Shown: in pieces, positions 50,965-64,000 of the stretch
How positions within the stretch are numbered: position 1 is the stretch's first letter
Layout: every line of letters begins with the position of its first letter
Assembly: GCF_900100925.1 (NCBI RefSeq)
Contig: NZ_FNKO01000002.1
Span: forward strand, 1,550,001 to 1,614,000
Reading direction: 5' to 3'
DNA from: Actinopolyspora saharensis
GTDB taxonomy: Bacteria > Actinomycetota > Actinomycetes > Mycobacteriales > Pseudonocardiaceae
DNA length: 64,000 nt
Notes under the pieces: generated by a model
What the model was told of the DNA's origin: nothing
Database searches by the model: none
Seen by the model: only the letters and a program-made list of their open reading frames with translations
Position numbers and translations under genes: made by a program

Positions 50965-53337
50965 GTGCCGGAAGACCACGAACGCCCCGAACGCACCGAG
51001 GGTGATCGGGAACCGCGAGCGGACGAGCCGACCGAACGGATCCGGTTTCTTTCCGGTGATCTGAGCGAGAGCGCGGCATCCGGTGCCGCGGAAGGCGACC
51101 GGGACTCCAGCTCCGCTCCGCACCGGGACGAGGACGGTTCGCCGGAGGGCGCGGACGACCTTTCCGAACGGGACACCAAGCCCAGAATGCGGGCCCCGGA
51201 GCAGCTCGGCAGCACAGAGGCTGTGGAGGCCGTGCCGGACGAGCGCCCCGGCGGCTCCGGAAACGGCCCGGAAGCGGGCACGGGGACCGGTGCGCGGTCG
51301 GAGGAGGAGCCGGAGTCGGACAGCGAGCGCACCGACACGATCCCGGTGGTTCCCCCCGATCCCGTTCCAGCCGAGCAGGACACCGAGCGGACCGAGTCCA
51401 TCCCGGTGGTGACCGACAAGATCCCCGGTCCGGTGGCCGAGCCCGCCACCACCCAGGTGACCTCCGGTCAGGGGGTCTCCCCCCAGGCGGCCTTCGGACA
51501 CCCGGGCGGCGAACCGCCACAGCTGTCGGGGACCGAGCAGTACCGGGCCGGACAGGGCGGAGAACCCCCGTTCGGCATGGCCTGGGGGACACCCGGTGCG
51601 GGGCAGCAACCGGAGGCGGCAGGCGGCGGGGACTCCCGCCGCAACAGAACGCTGTTACGCGCGCTGGTCGCCGCGGGTTTCACGATCGGCCTGCTGGCGC
51701 TGCTCTACATCGGGGACCTGGCCTTCAGCAGCGGCGCCGTGCCGCGCGGCACCACGGTGGCCGGAGTGGACGTCGGCGGGCTGGACCGCGCGGCCGCCGA
51801 GCGGAAGCTGCGCTCCGAGCTCGACACGACGTTGAGCGAGCCCGTCGAGCTGCGCGTGGGCAAGGCCCAGAGCAGCATCGACCCGCAGGCGGCGGGGCTG
51901 TCGATGGACTGGAAGGCGACGCTGGACGAGGCCGGATCGCAACCGCTCAACCCGGTCACCCGGGTCACGTCCTTCTTCACCACCCGGGAAGTCACCCCGG
52001 TGAGCAATGTGGACCGGGAGAGCCTCCGGAACGAGCTGACCGAGGCGCGTTCCGATCTGCACCGCGAGCCGGTGGAGGGAACGATCCGCTTCGAGGGCTC
52101 CGAGCCCACGCCCGTGTTCCCCGTGACCGGGCGCAACGTCAACGTCGACCAGGCCATGAACGTGGTCGTGCGGGACTGGGCGAGCAAGGGGCCGGTCCAG
52201 CTGCCCTTCACCACGCAGGAGGTCAAAACCACCGAGGCCGGGGTGCGCAGGGCGCTGGAGAACGTCGCCAAGCCCGCCGTGTCCGGACCGGTGACCGTCA
52301 ACGGTGACGGGGTGCAGGCCACCCTCGCTCCGGCCGACATCGCTTCCGCGCTGCGCTTCGAGCCGAACGACTCGGGCGGACTCAAGTGGAACCTGGACGT
52401 TCCCAGTGCCAAGGAGGTCGCCCGGCCGCAGCTGAAGTCGACCCTCGAGGAGAGCAAGAGCGCCTCGTTCAAGTTCGAGGACGGCAAGCCGAAGGTCCAG
52501 CCCTCGAAGAAGGGCAGGAAGATCGACTGGAAGAAGACCTTCGCCCCGCTGGACAAGAAGCTGACCGAGTCCGGCTCCGACACCGTCGAGGCCGTCTACA
52601 CTGACGTCCCCGCGGAGCTGACCACCGAGAAGGCCAAGTCGCTCGGCATCAAGGAGAAGGTGAGCACCTTCACCACGAAGGGCTTCAGCAAGGACTCGGG
52701 GACGAACATCCGGCGGGTCGCCCAGGAGGTCGACGGAGCGATCGTCAAACCGGGTGAGACCTTCAGCCTCAACGGGCACACCGGTGTTCGGCAGAAGGAG
52801 CAGGGCTACATCGCCTCGGGCATCATCAAGAACGGACGCCCGGACGAGGCCGTCGGCGGTGGCATATCCCAGTTCGCGACGACCCTGTTCAACGCCTCCT
52901 ACTTCGCGGGGATGAAGGACGTCGAGCACTCCGAGCACAGCTACTACATAAGCCGCTACCCGATGGGGCGCGAGGCCACGGTGTTCCAGCGTCCCGACGG
53001 CACCAGCGTGATCGACGTGAAGTTCAAGAACGTCTCCGACAGCGGGATCCTGATCCGCACCAAGTGGACCCCGGACTCGATCACCGTCACCTTCTGGGGG
53101 ACCAAGCAGTACGACGTCAAGTCCAAGACCGGGGACAAGACCGACGTCGTCAAGCCCGAGAAGAAGAAGCTCCCCGCCGGGGAGGAATGCATCTCCACCA
53201 AGGGGAAGGAGGGCTTCACCGTGCACGACACCCGGGTTCGGAAGAACCTGAAAACCGGGGAGGTCACCAGGAACCGGGAGAAGACCGTTTACGAGCCGCA
53301 GCCGATCGTGGAGTGCGTCGAGAAGCCCAAGGAGTGA
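50965..53337 (+). CDS. VanW-family peptidoglycan-binding membrane protein
   Basis: A 790-residue protein from GTG 50965 with GAGGAGAAGAGGA upstream. The first 225 residues are a very acidic, disordered cytoplasmic region (many Glu, Asp, Pro) with imperfect repeats of ERTDTIPVV / ERTESIPVV. A single membrane helix spans about 230-250. Outside are one or two PG_binding_4 (YoaR-like) domains (GTTVAGVDVGGLDRAAAERKLR and a second around 380-560). A VanW domain follows (about 590-720; GTNIRRVAQEVDGAIVKPG, EAVGGGISQFATTLFNASY), then a Lys-rich tail with two Cys. Family members are wall-associated; VanW itself is linked to vancomycin clusters, but this is a generic housekeeping relative, not evidence of resistance. 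The acidic tail may be a phosphorylation target, an inference. Confidence 0.88.
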   Translation: MPEDHERPERTEGDREPRADEPTERIRFLSGDLSESAASGAAEGDRDSSSAPHRDEDGSPEGADDLSERDTKPRMRAPEQLGSTEAVEAVPDERPGGSGNGPEAGTGTGARSEEEPESDSERTDTIPVVPPDPVPAEQDTERTESIPVVTDKIPGPVAEPATTQVTSGQGVSPQAAFGHPGGEPPQLSGTEQYRAGQGGEPPFGMAWGTPGAGQQPEAAGGGDSRRNRTLLRALVAAGFTIGLLALLYIGDLAFSSGAVPRGTTVAGVDVGGLDRAAAERKLRSELDTTLSEPVELRVGKAQSSIDPQAAGLSMDWKATLDEAGSQPLNPVTRVTSFFTTREVTPVSNVDRESLRNELTEARSDLHREPVEGTIRFEGSEPTPVFPVTGRNVNVDQAMNVVVRDWASKGPVQLPFTTQEVKTTEAGVRRALENVAKPAVSGPVTVNGDGVQATLAPADIASALRFEPNDSGGLKWNLDVPSAKEVARPQLKSTLEESKSASFKFEDGKPKVQPSKKGRKIDWKKTFAPLDKKLTESGSDTVEAVYTDVPAELTTEKAKSLGIKEKVSTFTTKGFSKDSGTNIRRVAQEVDGAIVKPGETFSLNGHTGVRQKEQGYIASGIIKNGRPDEAVGGGISQFATTLFNASYFAGMKDVEHSEHSYYISRYPMGREATVFQRPDGTSVIDVKFKNVSDSGILIRTKWTPDSITVTFWGTKQYDVKSKTGDKTDVVKPEKKKLPAGEECISTKGKEGFTVHDTRVRKNLKTGEVTRNREKTVYEPQPIVECVEKPKE

Positions 53338-53342
53338 TCGTT

Positions 53343-53368
53343 CCACTGTGGGGCGCCTCCCACAGTGG
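53343..53368 (+). terminator. Terminator after the VanW-family gene
   Basis: CCACTGTGGG (53343-53352) pairs perfectly with CCCACAGTGG (53359-53368) around a six-base loop, immediately after the stop codon. Confidence 0.8.
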
Positions 53369-53456
53369 GATGTCACATAGCGTGTGCGGGAATCTCAGCG
53401 ATCGTTTCGGCGTGGGACCTCCTTGGAGGAGGTTCAACCCGAAACGGAGTGATTTC

Positions 53457-54491
53457 ATGCGTGCCGCTGTTATTCACGGTGCCGGAGACGTGCGGGTCGA
53501 ACAGGTCCCCGACCCGGTGTTGTCCGAACCGACCGACGCGATCGTGCGGGTCAGCCTGACCTGCATCTGCGGCAGCGATCTTTGGCCCTACCGCAGCATG
53601 GGCGAGGACCAGCCGAGCAGTCGGATCGGCCACGAGTTCGTGGGAGTGGTCGAGGAGGCCGGCTCCGAGGTGAGCGGGTTGCGTGCGGGCGACCTGGTGG
53701 TCTCCCCGTTCACGTGGTCCGACGGGGAGTGCACCCACTGCAGGGAACAGCTGTTCACCTCCTGCGTGAACGGAGGGCTGTGGGGCTCCGCCGGTTCGGA
53801 CGGTGCTCAGGGCGAGGCCGTCCGGGTCCCCCACGCGGAGGGAACCCTGGTCCGACTGCCGGTGGAGCACGACGCCGCGTCCCTTCCCGCGCTGCTGACC
53901 CTGGCAGACGTGCTGCCGACCGGACACCACGCCGCTGTGTCGGCCGGGGTGACCCCGGGAGGCACCGCCACCGTCGTCGGTGACGGCGCGGTCGGGCTGT
54001 GCGGGGTGATGGCGGCCCGCAGGCTCGGTGCCGAGCAGATCATCGTCATGGGCAGGCACACCGACCGCACGAACCTCGCCCTCGAGCTCGGCGCCACCCA
54101 CGTGGTTCCCGAGCGCGGGGACGAGGCAGTCGAGCACGTGCGGGAGCTGACGAAGGGCGAGGGCACCCGCTCGGTCCTGGAGTGCGTGGGCACCGGTGAC
54201 TCGCTGCGCACCTCGCTGCGGCTGGCACGCGACGGTGGCCGGGTCGGCTACGTCGGCGTCCCCCAGGACGGCGAGGGCGTGGACGTGCGCGAGCTGTTCG
54301 GACGCAACGTGGGGATCGCCGGCGGGGTCTGCCCCGCGCGGGCCTACATCCCCGAGCTGCTGCCCGACGTGCTTTACGGAAAGATCGACCCCGCGCGCGT
54401 GTTCGACCGGGAGACCGACCTCGACGGGGTCCCCGCCGGATACGAGGCCATGGTCCAGCGGGAGTCGTTGAAGGTGCTCGTCCGTCCCTGA
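53457..54491 (+). CDS. Zinc-dependent alcohol dehydrogenase (MDR superfamily)
   Basis: A 344-residue medium-chain dehydrogenase, ATG 53457. The catalytic zinc ligands are the Cys in CICGSD, the His-Glu of GHEFVGVVEEAG, and a later acidic/Cys position. The structural-zinc loop is reduced (ECTHCREQLFTSC has three Cys). The cofactor fold reads TATVVGDGAVGLCGVMAARRLGAEQIIVMGRH, GxGxVG-like with a following Gly-Arg-His that favours NADP. It stands alone between two terminators. Substrate is unknown; relatives act on small alcohols or formaldehyde adducts. Confidence 0.88.
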   Translation: MRAAVIHGAGDVRVEQVPDPVLSEPTDAIVRVSLTCICGSDLWPYRSMGEDQPSSRIGHEFVGVVEEAGSEVSGLRAGDLVVSPFTWSDGECTHCREQLFTSCVNGGLWGSAGSDGAQGEAVRVPHAEGTLVRLPVEHDAASLPALLTLADVLPTGHHAAVSAGVTPGGTATVVGDGAVGLCGVMAARRLGAEQIIVMGRHTDRTNLALELGATHVVPERGDEAVEHVRELTKGEGTRSVLECVGTGDSLRTSLRLARDGGRVGYVGVPQDGEGVDVRELFGRNVGIAGGVCPARAYIPELLPDVLYGKIDPARVFDRETDLDGVPAGYEAMVQRESLKVLVRP

Positions 54492-54551
54492 CTGAGGACG
54501 TTTCCCGCTCGGCTCGGTGCGGGCGGTTCGTTTCGGCACTGGAGTGCTGAA

Positions 54552-54599
54552 CGGAGTTCGTCCCCTCCGGTGCGTCGACACCGGAGGGGACGAACTCCG
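54552..54599. terminator. Bidirectional terminator with perfect 21-bp stem
   Basis: Positions 54552-54572 pair without mismatch with 54579-54599 around a six-base loop (CGTCGA). It lies between the convergent alcohol dehydrogenase and acyl-CoA dehydrogenase genes. Just beyond, CCGCCCGCAGGCGGAA is repeated in tandem (about 54662-54693), each copy a small hairpin. Confidence 0.85.
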
Positions 54600-54730
54600 C
54601 GAAGGCTCTCCGCTCGGGCGGTCGAGCTGTCCGTTCTCGGCGCGCCGGCACCGAAACTCACCCCGCCCGCAGGCGGAACCGCCCGCAGGCGGAACCAGCT
54701 GAGCAGACCGAGCCGTGCGCTCCGATCACC

Positions 54731-56575
54731 TCAGAAGGCGGACTCGTCGACCTCCATCAGGGAGTTGTCGGTGGACTCGATGACGCGGCGCCTGGCGGAG
54801 AGCTCGGGCAGCACGTTCTTGGCGAAGAAGCGGGCCACGGCCACCTTGCCGTTGTAGAACGCGGCGTCCCTGTCGGAGGCCCCGCCGTCGAGCGCCCGCA
54901 GCCCCAGCTCGGCCTGGCGCAGCAGCAGCCAGCCGATCACCAGGTCACCCATGCTCATCAGCAGGGTCACGGCCTGCTGCCCGACCTTGTAGATCTCGTT
55001 GACGTCCTCCTGCGCGGAAGTGGCGAAGCCGATCATCGCCCCGATCATGGCCTGGGCGTCGTCCAGCGCCTGGTTGAGCAGCTCCCTCTCCTCCTTGAGC
55101 CGCTCGTCGGCGTCGGAGGCTCCCAGGGTCCGCTGGATCTCGTTGGCGACGTGCCCGATGGCCTGGCCGTTGTTCTTCACGATCTTGCGGAAGAAGAAGT
55201 CCTGGGCCTGGATCGCGGTGGTGCCCTCGTAGAGGCTGTCGATCTTGGCGTCGCGGATGTACTGCTCGATCGGGTAGTCCTGGAGGTAGCCCGAACCACC
55301 GAGGGTCTGCAGGGAGAGCGTGAGCATCTCGTAGGCCCGCTCCGAGCCGACGCCCTTGACGATGGGCAGCAGCAGGTCGTTGATCTGCTCGTGGAGCGTC
55401 ACGTCCTCGCCGGACGCCTTGCCCTGGGCGATGCTGTCCTGGTAGGTCGCGGTGTAGCAGTAGACCGCGCGCAGCCCTTCCGCGTAGGCCTTCTGCAGCA
55501 TCAGGATGCGCCGGACGTCCGGGTGGTGCGTGATGGTCACGCGCGGGGCGCTCTTGTCGGCCGCCTGCGGCATGTCCGCGCTCTGCACCCTTTCCTTGGC
55601 GTATTCGAGCGCGTTCAGATAGCCGGTGGACAGCGTGCCGATCGCCTTGGTGCCCACCATCATCCTGGCGTACTCGATCACCTGGAACATCTGGGCGATC
55701 CCGTCGTGGACCTCGCCGAGCAGCCAGCCCTTGGCCGGGGTGCCGTGCTGCCCGAAGGTGAGCTCGCAGGTGGCCGAGACGTTGAGCCCCATCTTGTGCT
55801 CGACGTTGGTCACGAAGGCGCCGTTGCGCTCGCCGGGCTCACCGCTCTGGTCGTCGAAGTGGTACTTCGGCACGAGGAACAGGCTCAGGCCCTTGGTGCC
55901 CGGCTTGGGCTCGATTCCGGGGCCCTCGGGGCGGGCGAGCACCAGGTGCATGATGTTCTCGGTCATGTCCTGGTCGGCCGAGGTGATGAACCGCTTGACG
56001 CCCTCGAGGTGCCAGCTTCCGTCCTCCTGCTTGACGGCCTTGGTGCGCCCGGCGCCCACGTCGGACCCGGCGTCCGGCTCGGTGAGGACCATGGTGGCGC
56101 CCCACTGGCGGTCGATCATGAGCTCGGCCCAGCGCCGCTGCTGCTCGGTTCCGTTGCTCCAGAGGATGGTGGCGAAGCTCGGGCCTGCCATGTACATGAA
56201 GATGGCCGGGTTGGAGCCGAGCATCAGTTCGGAGGCCGCCCACTGCACGGACGGGGGAATGCCGTATCCGCCCAGCTCGTCCGGAAGACCGAGTCGCCAC
56301 CACTCGCCGTCCATGACCTGCTGGTAGGACTGCTTGAAGCCTTCGGGGAGCGTGACGGAGTGGGTGCTCGGGTCGAAGTGAGCGGGGTTGCGGTCACTCT
56401 CCTCGAAGGAGTCGGCCAATGGCCCGGTGGCGAGGGTGTTCAGTTCGGTGAGCACGCCGCGAGCTGCGTCCTCGTCGGCCTGTTCGAAGACTCCGGTGCC
56501 CAGTTGCTTCTGCACCTCGAACAGCTCGAAGAGGTTGAATTCGAGGTCGCGGAGGTTGCTCTTGTAGTGGCCCAT
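54731..56575 (-). CDS. Acyl-CoA dehydrogenase, FadE5-like
   Basis: A 614-residue flavin acyl-CoA dehydrogenase. ATG 56575 is chosen over an upstream ATG (56614) because it follows GAGGGAG and gives the family N-terminus [17 protein letters not shown]. The N-terminal helical domain, central beta domain ([20 protein letters not shown]) and C-terminal helices ([29 protein letters not shown], containing the catalytic Glu region) are all present, plus the 150-residue C-terminal extension of the FadE5 class. It oxidises acyl-CoA to enoyl-CoA with broad chain length. In mycobacteria FadE5 lies next to fadA2-fabG4-htdX. Here it is 25 kb away but keeps two copies of the same operator-like palindrome in its promoter. 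Confidence 0.92.
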   Translation of the reverse strand: MGHYKSNLRDLEFNLFELFEVQKQLGTGVFEQADEDAARGVLTELNTLATGPLADSFEESDRNPAHFDPSTHSVTLPEGFKQSYQQVMDGEWWRLGLPDELGGYGIPPSVQWAASELMLGSNPAIFMYMAGPSFATILWSNGTEQQRRWAELMIDRQWGATMVLTEPDAGSDVGAGRTKAVKQEDGSWHLEGVKRFITSADQDMTENIMHLVLARPEGPGIEPKPGTKGLSLFLVPKYHFDDQSGEPGERNGAFVTNVEHKMGLNVSATCELTFGQHGTPAKGWLLGEVHDGIAQMFQVIEYARMMVGTKAIGTLSTGYLNALEYAKERVQSADMPQAADKSAPRVTITHHPDVRRILMLQKAYAEGLRAVYCYTATYQDSIAQGKASGEDVTLHEQINDLLLPIVKGVGSERAYEMLTLSLQTLGGSGYLQDYPIEQYIRDAKIDSLYEGTTAIQAQDFFFRKIVKNNGQAIGHVANEIQRTLGASDADERLKEERELLNQALDDAQAMIGAMIGFATSAQEDVNEIYKVGQQAVTLLMSMGDLVIGWLLLRQAELGLRALDGGASDRDAAFYNGKVAVARFFAKNVLPELSARRRVIESTDNSLMEVDESAF

Positions 56576-56625
56576 GGCGTGGCTCCCTCGTGCTGAATCG
56601 TGTGGGCGGGCCAATCACCACGCCC

Positions 56626-56663
56626 TTACTCATCGGTAACCCGAGTATATTACCTAACGGTAA
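56626..56663. promoter_or_regulatory. Tandem operators before the FadE5-like gene
   Basis: Two palindromes spaced 24 bp centre to centre: TTACT-CATC-GGTAA (56626-56639, one mismatch) and TTACC-TAAC-GGTAA (56650-56663, perfect). They share the TACC-N4-GGTA core, including the C before GGTA, with the operator at 29967-29980 between fabG4 and fadA2. They lie 50-90 bp before the ATG, where a repressor would block transcription. Confidence 0.68.
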
Positions 56664-56789
56664 CTTCTGCCAAGAAAGCAGTGCCGCGGAGCGGAAGCTC
56701 CCCACCGGAAACCGTCGATCGGGCGGCGCTCCCTCGGCTGTTCGGATTACAGTTGCCGCACACCCACCGACGAACCCGGCGGAGGCGGC

Positions 56790-57812
56790 ATGGCGGAGTC
56801 ACCCGCGGTCAGCGCGCGGGCCCTGGTCAAGGACTTCGGCCCCAACCGCGCACTGGACGGTCTGGAACTGCGGGCCGAGAAGGGGCAGGTTCTCGGAGTG
56901 CTCGGCCCCAACGGCGCGGGCAAGACGACCGCGGTGCGGATCCTGACCACCCTGCTGCGGCCCGACTCGGGCCACGCGACCGTGGCCGGCCACGACGTGC
57001 GCTCCGAACCGCACGCGGTGCGCCGCTCGATAGGACTGTCCGGGCAGTACTCGGCCGTGGACCAGAACCTGACCGGTTACGAGAACCTGCACATGGTCAG
57101 CAGGCTGTACGGGATGTCCCGCTCCCGCGCAGCCGCACGCGCTCGCGAGCTGCTGGACGACTTCAAACTCGGCGAGGCCGCCGACCGCCCGGCCAAGGGG
57201 TACTCGGGCGGGATGCGCAGAAGGCTCGACCTCGCGGGAGCCCTAGTGGCCGAACCCCCCGTGGTGATCCTCGACGAACCGACCACCGGGCTGGACCCCA
57301 GGGGGCGCATGGACACCTGGCAGGTGATCTCGGAACTCGTGCGGGACGGAACCACCGTGTTGCTGACCACCCAGTACCTGGAGGAGGCCGACGCGCTCGC
57401 GGACGACATCGCCGTCATCGATCACGGCAGGGTCATAGCCCGGGGGACCTCCGGTGAGCTCAAGTCGCTGGTCGGCGGTGAACGACTCGGGATGGTGGCC
57501 GACACGGCGCACGAGCTGCCCCGGGTGGCCGAGGTGCTGGAGGAGGTCGGGACCGGATCCGTCCGGGTCGACGAGCGGGCCCTGCGGGCGCGGGTGGCCG
57601 TGGAGGCCGGCTCCAGGGCGTTGACGGAGGCGGTGCGTCGGCTGGACGCGCTGGGACTGGAAGCCCACGACATCGAACTGAGTCGTCCCACCCTGGACGA
57701 CGTCTTCCTCACACTGACCGGAGAGACGGCCGCGGCGGACGAGGAGGAGCAACGGGACGGCGAATCCGCCCGGCCCCCTTCCGAAGTCCGCTCGGCGGAA
57801 CGGGACGGATGA
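56790..57812 (+). CDS. DrrA-type ABC exporter ATPase
   Basis: A 340-residue ABC ATPase. Walker A is GPNGAGKTT (from residue 39), the signature is YSGGMRRRLDLA, Walker B with the catalytic Glu is VVILDEPTTGLDP, and the switch His region follows TTVLLTTQYLEEAD. The C-terminal 100 residues are the DrrA-type extension that contacts the permease. A hydrophilic acidic tail (ADEEEQRDGESA) is not conserved. The permease gene starts three bases after the stop. DrrAB systems export hydrophobic compounds such as daunorubicin; no resistance substrate can be named here, and no biosynthetic genes are nearby. Confidence 0.92.
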   Translation: MAESPAVSARALVKDFGPNRALDGLELRAEKGQVLGVLGPNGAGKTTAVRILTTLLRPDSGHATVAGHDVRSEPHAVRRSIGLSGQYSAVDQNLTGYENLHMVSRLYGMSRSRAAARARELLDDFKLGEAADRPAKGYSGGMRRRLDLAGALVAEPPVVILDEPTTGLDPRGRMDTWQVISELVRDGTTVLLTTQYLEEADALADDIAVIDHGRVIARGTSGELKSLVGGERLGMVADTAHELPRVAEVLEEVGTGSVRVDERALRARVAVEAGSRALTEAVRRLDALGLEAHDIELSRPTLDDVFLTLTGETAAADEEEQRDGESARPPSEVRSAERDG

Positions 57813-57815
57813 GCC

Positions 57816-58616
57816 ATGCCCAGAATGCCGGCGAGTCTGCGCGACAGCGGTGTGATCGCCAAGCGGAACCTGATCAACATAAAGCGCAATCCGGACTGGC
57901 TGCTCGAGGGCACGGTGCAGCCGATCATGTTCGTGCTGCTGTTCGCCTTCGTCTTCGGGGGAAGCCTGGGCGGGGAGCGCTACCGGGAGTTCCTGATCGC
58001 AGGCATCTTCGTGCAGACGGTCGCCTTCAACTCCTCTTTCACCGTGATCGGGCTGGCCAACGACCTGCAGCGGGGGATAGTCGAGCGGTTCCGCGCGCTG
58101 CCCATGTCCAGAGTGGCCGTGCTCCTGGGGCGCACCAGCTCGGACCTGGCCGTGAGCGTGCTGACCGTGGTGATCATGTCGGTGTGCGGTCTGCTGGTGG
58201 GGTGGCGGTTGCGCGGCGACTTCACCGACGTGGTGCTGGCCTACCTGGTCCTGCTGCTGTTCTCATTCGCCATGTCCTGGGTCGGGGCGTTCATAGGGCT
58301 CATCGCGCGCAGCGTCGAGGTGGCGCAGAGCGCTGGACTGCTGTGGTTGTTCCCCGTGACCTTCATATCCTCGGCCTTCGTTTCCGCCGAGGCGATGCCG
58401 ACGCCGCTGCGGGTGTTCGCGCAGTGGAACCCGATCACCGTGAACGCCGACCTGCTCCGGGAGTTGTTCGGCAATCCCGTGCGGGTCGGGATGCCCGCTC
58501 CGACGAGTTGGCCCGCCGAGCACGCGCTGCTCTACGCCGTGGGGTCCTCGGTGTTGATCGTGCTGATCTTCGTCCCGTTGGCGGTGGGGCGTTACCGCAA
58601 GGTGGCCAGTCGGTGA
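57816..58616 (+). CDS. DrrB-type ABC-2 permease
   Basis: A 266-residue ABC-2 family permease with six membrane helices. It shows the family features: cytoplasmic N-terminus with VIAKRNLINIKRNPDWLL, first helix PIMFVLLFAFVFGGSLGG, the amphipathic region after the second helix (LANDLQRGIVERFRALPMSR, the EAA-like loop that meets the ATPase), and the long loop before the last helix (FAQWNPITVNADLLRELFGNP). It partners the ATPase directly upstream. The rRNA operon follows about 550 bp downstream on the same strand. Confidence 0.92.
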   Translation: MPRMPASLRDSGVIAKRNLINIKRNPDWLLEGTVQPIMFVLLFAFVFGGSLGGERYREFLIAGIFVQTVAFNSSFTVIGLANDLQRGIVERFRALPMSRVAVLLGRTSSDLAVSVLTVVIMSVCGLLVGWRLRGDFTDVVLAYLVLLLFSFAMSWVGAFIGLIARSVEVAQSAGLLWLFPVTFISSAFVSAEAMPTPLRVFAQWNPITVNADLLRELFGNPVRVGMPAPTSWPAEHALLYAVGSSVLIVLIFVPLAVGRYRKVASR

Positions 58617-59171
58617 GCCTCACCGGAATCGGTGACGTATCGGGTTCACGCGTTTTCCTTTCGTGCGTGGACCGGAGTTGTGCTGGTGTTTGTGTGGTGG
58701 TGGGGGGTGGGTGTGGGGGCGTGTTGGGTGTGGGGGTAGTGTGGTGGTTGTCGGCACGGCGCGAGGCGCTGGTGGTGCTTTGGGTTGTGTTGATGGTGCT
58801 GGTGATTCTGGTGCTGCGAGGGCCCCCGGTTTTGTGGGGGTGTTTTCGGGGTGTTAGAGTTTCCGGTGTTGTTTGATTAATTGAATTCATTCTGGTGCCT
58901 GTTTTTCTCTGGCGTGGCTGCGTGCTGGTGCATGTGGTGTTGTTGGGGAAGTACTGGGGTGCCCCCGGGTGTTGGGGGTGCTGTGGTGGGGTGCTAGGGT
59001 GGATGTGCACCGGCCGCGGGGCTTTTTCGGTGAGTGTCGGAAGGGTTTCTGTGGTGGTGTGCCCACTGGTGTGGGTGTGTTCTTTGAGAATTCAACAGTG
59101 CCTTGACGCGTGTGTGGCTTCTTGTCTTTTTGTTTTTTTGTGTTTTTTGCTGGGGTTTTTTCTCTGGTTCA
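58617..59171 (+). promoter_or_regulatory. rRNA operon promoter and leader region
   Basis: Strikingly G+T-rich on the plus strand. Two promoter-like elements share one architecture: TTGTGG-N17-TAGAGT (58832-58860) and TTGGGG-N17-TAGGGT (58972-59000). Downstream, TTCTTTGAGAATTCAACAGTG (about 59081-59101) matches the conserved actinobacterial rrn leader/antitermination segment, followed by T-rich sequence up to the 16S start. No gene fits; minus-strand open frames here are composition artefacts. Confidence 0.72.

Positions 59172-64000
<4,829 letters not shown>

Noticed and set aside
50965-53337. Vancomycin-resistance gene vanW
   Set aside because: The VanW domain is shared by many housekeeping wall proteins; vanH, vanA and vanX are absent.
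56790-58616. Drug-resistance transporter of a biosynthetic cluster
   Set aside because: The DrrAB-type pair is clear, but no biosynthetic genes are nearby and the family is widespread, so no drug can be inferred.

Overview
This 64 kb window is high-GC actinobacterial chromosome. Its rRNA sequence, its gene families (AfsQ1/Q2- and MacS-type two-component systems, FabG4/HtdX/FadA2, PurSQL, F420-dependent LLM oxidoreductase, PimE-like GT87) and its many strongly acidic proteins suggest the Pseudonocardiales, possibly a halophilic genus such as Actinopolyspora. The genus is an inference from recollection; no database was searched.

Layout. 1-7 kb: a MacS-type sensor kinase with its response regulator (cut by the left edge), a membrane diguanylate cyclase, a NodB deacetylase lipoprotein, and an AfsQ1/AfsQ2-like pair coupled to a GerMN-like lipoprotein. 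7-16 kb: OafA-type acyltransferase, LysR regulator divergent from an NAD(P)-binding protein, SGNH lipoprotein, resolvase remnant, AI-2E-family transporter, and two large acidic secreted proteins. 16-22.5 kb: GT87 mannosyltransferase, a PAS-GGDEF protein, a PAS-GGDEF-EAL protein and a GH25 lysozyme. 22.9-27.3 kb: the purSQL operon, a cold-shock protein, and a small ORF with no canonical start codon. 27.5-31.3 kb: HtdX-like dehydratase and FabG4, divergent from FadA2 across a palindromic operator. The operator recurs, doubled, before a FadE5-like acyl-CoA dehydrogenase at 56.6 kb. 32-48 kb: a region rich in stress-type genes (second AI-2E transporter, hemerythrin and Rieske fragments, DUF1264, LLM oxidoreductase, a coupled TPP enzyme / FAD-FeS oxidoreductase / GH15 run with an SDR, enolase-superfamily enzyme, manganese catalase). 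48-58.6 kb: NHLRC2-like thioredoxin/NHL protein, a GroES-like protein, a VanW protein, zinc alcohol dehydrogenase, FadE5-like enzyme and a DrrAB-type ABC exporter. 58.6-64 kb: an rRNA operon with leader, two promoter-like elements, 16S, a spacer without tRNA, and 23S cut by the right edge.

The most unusual signal is an intergenic repeat of 87-91 bp. Four full copies lie in three places (3.4, 22.8 and 31.4/31.6 kb), plus a half copy at 3.6 kb. Each full copy is three nested inverted repeats. Stem sequences differ between loci while pairing is kept, and at 3.4 and 31.4 kb the copies lie in tandem with a period of 184-186 bp. I see no CRISPR array, complete insertion sequence, prophage, tRNA gene or specialised-metabolite cluster.
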